A stretch of 64,000 nucleotides of DNA from Bdellovibrionales bacterium RIFOXYD12_FULL_39_22 (lineage in GTDB: Bacteria; Bdellovibrionota; Bacteriovoracia; Bacteriovoracales; Bacteriovoracaceae), in contig MEQL01000061.1 in assembly GCA_001770205.1 (NCBI GenBank), positions 62,001 to 126,000 of the forward strand, written 5' to 3'. The first letter of the stretch is position 1. Each line of letters opens with the position of its first letter. The translations under genes were made by a program, and so were the position numbers. The notes beneath the pieces were generated by a model. It was not told where the DNA came from. It did no database searches and saw only the letters and a program-made list of their open reading frames with translations. Of this stretch, positions 61,938 through 64,000 are shown piece after piece.

Positions 61938-63800
61938 ATGAATTTTGATGACTCTTTTGACATTGCTGTTGTTGGTGCGGGCCATGCCGGAATTGAGGTG
62001 GCTTGGATTGCGGCGCAGTTAAATATGCGCGTGGCACTTTTTTGTCTTCCCGATGTTGCTATTGCCTCTATGCCTTGCAATCCTTCTATCGGTGGCGTTG
62101 GAAAGGGCCAGATTGTTCGCGAGTTAGACGCTTTAGGCGGGTTGATGGGAGTTTTGGCAGATAGATGTGCTATTCAATATCGTACTCTTAACGAGTCTAA
62201 GGGGCCGGCAGTTAAATCTACTCGCTGTCAAGTCGATAAGGAGAAATATTCTGCACTGGCCGAGCAGTTTTTGGCACAGTCATCAAATATTAGAATTTTA
62301 AAACTCAAAGTTTCTCTCATTTCTCGTCAATGTACTGATAATTATTTTATTATTTCTTCAGATGATCGGACTTTTTTGAGTCGTACATTGGTTATCACCG
62401 CAGGTACATTTTTGGATGGCAAAATACATATTGGCGCAGATAAGTTTTTGGGTGGAAGAAATATGCATGATTCGGCGCCTGCTCTAAATGATCTCTTCAA
62501 TAACGTGCCGTTTGTTAAAAAGCGCTTTAAGACAGGAACTCCTGCAAGGCTTGTTAAGTCGACTATTAATTTTTCAAACTTAGAAGAGCAGATTTCTGAT
62601 CCCAAGACTCGTTGTTTTCACCACCAAAATGCAAATGGTGAGCGTTTTTTGCGCCAAACTAGTTGTTTTTTGGCACATACAAATGATGTGACACTTCAAA
62701 TAATTAGATCAAATCGTGAACGTTCGCCCCTTTTTAATGGACAAATTTCAGGCGTGGGGCCGCGCTATTGTCCCAGTATTGAAGACAAGGCATTTCGTTA
62801 CCCAGATCGTAATACTCATCATGTTTTTTTAGAACCAGAAGGACTTGAACTGGATACAATTTATCCTAATGGTCTCTCCACTTCTCTACCTAAAGATGTT
62901 CAACAAGCTTTTATAAATTCTATTGTTGGGTTGGAAGAGGCGATGATCGCAAATTATGGATATGCAGTCGAATATGATGTAATTGATACAACTTTTTTGC
63001 ATCCAACTTTAGAACATTCACAGATTCCAAATCTTTTTTTTGCTGGACAGGTTAATGGTACCTCTGGTTATGAGGAAGCAGCAGCACAGGGGATTGTTGC
63101 GGGAATTAATGCCGCTTTTAAGTTGTTGGGTTTTGCCCCTTTTGTTTTACTCAGATCAGAATCATACATTGGTGTTTTGGTAGATGATCTTGTTTCGCGC
63201 AATGTTGACGAACCTTATCGGTTATTCACGGCGCGAGCAGAGAATAGACTTTTTATTCGCGAAGACAATGTCGTTTTGCGCATGGCCAAGTATCGAAAAC
63301 TATTGGGTTTGTCCGCAGAAATTGATTTTTATCATGAGAAATTTGTTAATAATTTTGATATATTATTTCAAGTTGTATCAAGTTTTACCTATCGCCCGTC
63401 ATTGCAAATTAAAGAGAGATTTATTAGATTTAATTATGGAGAGATTTTTGAGAATTTAACCATGGCAGAGCTTTTGCGCCGCAGCAATCTTGATCCGGTC
63501 TCAGTTCTTGGTTTTGAGTTGGTAGAAAATGGGATTTTTTTTCATTCAGATGTTGTTGCTGCTGTGGCAACTACAATTAAGTATGAGGGTTATATTGCGC
63601 GTAATTTTGTCGAGAATATGCGCTTTGACAATATTTTGCGTAAAAAAATTAATTGGCAGCAGCTAATGTTATCAAATAATATTTCAAATGAGTGTAAGCA
63701 GCGTATTGGACAAGAGCGGCCTGAAACTTTTTTGCATCTTACAAAGATTAATGGCATTCGTCCGGCAACATTAGCTTATGTGGCGGGGACATATTGTTAA
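61938..63800 (+). CDS. mnmG: tRNA uridine-5-carboxymethylaminomethyl(34) synthesis enzyme MnmG
   Basis: The FAD-binding partner of MnmE. The 620-residue protein has the dinucleotide fold 'IAVVGAGHAGIEVAWIAAQL', 'MPCNPSIGGVGKGQIVRELDALGG', 'ESKGPAVKSTRCQVDKEKY', 'GTFLDGKIHIG', 'FKTGTPARL', 'GPRYCPSIEDKAFRYPDRNTHHVFLEPEG' and 'LFFAGQVNGTSGYEEAAAQGIVAGINA', ending 'INGIRPATLAYV', close to the family's final helix. rsmG begins right after its stop. Confidence 0.97.
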   Translation: MNFDDSFDIAVVGAGHAGIEVAWIAAQLNMRVALFCLPDVAIASMPCNPSIGGVGKGQIVRELDALGGLMGVLADRCAIQYRTLNESKGPAVKSTRCQVDKEKYSALAEQFLAQSSNIRILKLKVSLISRQCTDNYFIISSDDRTFLSRTLVITAGTFLDGKIHIGADKFLGGRNMHDSAPALNDLFNNVPFVKKRFKTGTPARLVKSTINFSNLEEQISDPKTRCFHHQNANGERFLRQTSCFLAHTNDVTLQIIRSNRERSPLFNGQISGVGPRYCPSIEDKAFRYPDRNTHHVFLEPEGLELDTIYPNGLSTSLPKDVQQAFINSIVGLEEAMIANYGYAVEYDVIDTTFLHPTLEHSQIPNLFFAGQVNGTSGYEEAAAQGIVAGINAAFKLLGFAPFVLLRSESYIGVLVDDLVSRNVDEPYRLFTARAENRLFIREDNVVLRMAKYRKLLGLSAEIDFYHEKFVNNFDILFQVVSSFTYRPSLQIKERFIRFNYGEIFENLTMAELLRRSNLDPVSVLGFELVENGIFFHSDVVAAVATTIKYEGYIARNFVENMRFDNILRKKINWQQLMLSNNISNECKQRIGQERPETFLHLTKINGIRPATLAYVAGTYC

Positions 63801-63801
63801 T

Positions 63802-64000
63802 ATGGATATTCGAGAATTTTCTGATTTATATAATGATTTTCTTTTTTTGGGGCCATTAGCAGGAATTAATCTCACGGCAATTTCTGGAAAGGATGATTTT
63901 TTTTCACGTCAAATTATAGATTCTGTTTTACCCTTTGAGAAAAGTAACATTATAACTACACTTCTTTTAAGCGGAGAATACGCCGTAGTTGATATTGGCT
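63802..64000 (+). CDS. rsmG: 16S rRNA m7G527 methyltransferase, 3' end outside window
   Basis: The ATG follows the mnmG stop by one base. Sixty-six codons are visible and the window then ends. They read as the start of RsmG: 'LAGINLTAISGKDDFFSRQIIDSVLP' matches the family's 'NLTai..eef..rHi.DSl' pattern, and the sequence enters the SAM-binding 'VVDIG' at the edge. The order mnmE-mnmG-rsmG is standard beside oriC. Confidence 0.88.
   Translation, partial: MDIREFSDLYNDFLFLGPLAGINLTAISGKDDFFSRQIIDSVLPFEKSNIITTLLLSGEYAVVDIG

Overview
The window looks like chromosomal DNA of an AT-rich, flagellated Gram-negative bacterium. It encodes lipoprotein processing (LspA, Lgt), lipid A and heptose enzymes (LpxH, an RfaE2-type enzyme), several lipobox proteins and three flagellins. 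The gene content (multiple 277-residue flagellins, many secreted proteins of unknown family, rho-DUF1385-prfA-prmC-murA order) and base composition suggest a deltaproteobacterium-like lineage, perhaps Bdellovibrionota/Bacteriovoracales. That assignment is inference; no rRNA is present to settle it.

Layout. 1-6.1 kb: the end of a degenerate M48-like membrane protein, a CHASE2 sensor kinase, an NtrC-type regulator, lspA, lgt and a PduO-type cobalamin adenosyltransferase, all on the plus strand. 6.1-14 kb: a lipoprotein, rapA, a small exported protein, a 960-residue PAS/GAF hybrid histidine kinase and a secreted protein. 14-16.2 kb (minus): a kexin-like subtilase lipoprotein that lacks a propeptide, followed by an overlapping gene whose product looks like that propeptide. 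16.2-21.5 kb (minus): a three-subunit molybdenum hydroxylase of the xanthine dehydrogenase family, in which the FAD subunit carries a whole GltD-like oxidoreductase inserted in its iron-sulfur loop. 21.6-26.4 kb: RNase J, prmA-rsmE, an RDD membrane protein and an ADP-heptose pathway enzyme. 26.5-30 kb: three tandem flagellin genes, each behind a sigma-28-like promoter and a structured leader, then a PilZ c-di-GMP receptor and lpxH. 31.6-33.5 kb: a small repeat protein, mltG and ruvX. 33.5-39.7 kb: rho, DUF1385, prfA, prmC, murA and a HIT protein. 39.7-46 kb: three unrecognised exported proteins, two behind sigma-28-like sequences. Then tRNA-Arg(ACG).

46.2-64 kb is the replication-origin region. 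Leftwards from a putative oriC (55937-56418) run dnaN, recF, gyrB, gyrA, a TPR lipoprotein and the membrane part of an ATP synthase (atpZ, atpI, atpB, atpE). dnaA lies on the other side of the putative origin, also on the minus strand. Rightwards run rpmH, rnpA, yidD, yidC, mnmE, mnmG and the start of rsmG.

The observations most worth following are the protease with a separately encoded propeptide-like protein, the nested FAD-subunit fusion, the direct/inverted repeat inside the mnmE coding sequence, the shared sigma-28-like promoters (strong for the flagellins, tentative for three exported-protein genes), the repeat and palindrome architecture of the putative oriC, and the Gln-Glu-Ser ion-site residues in the ATP synthase c subunit. 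No CRISPR array, insertion sequence or prophage was seen.
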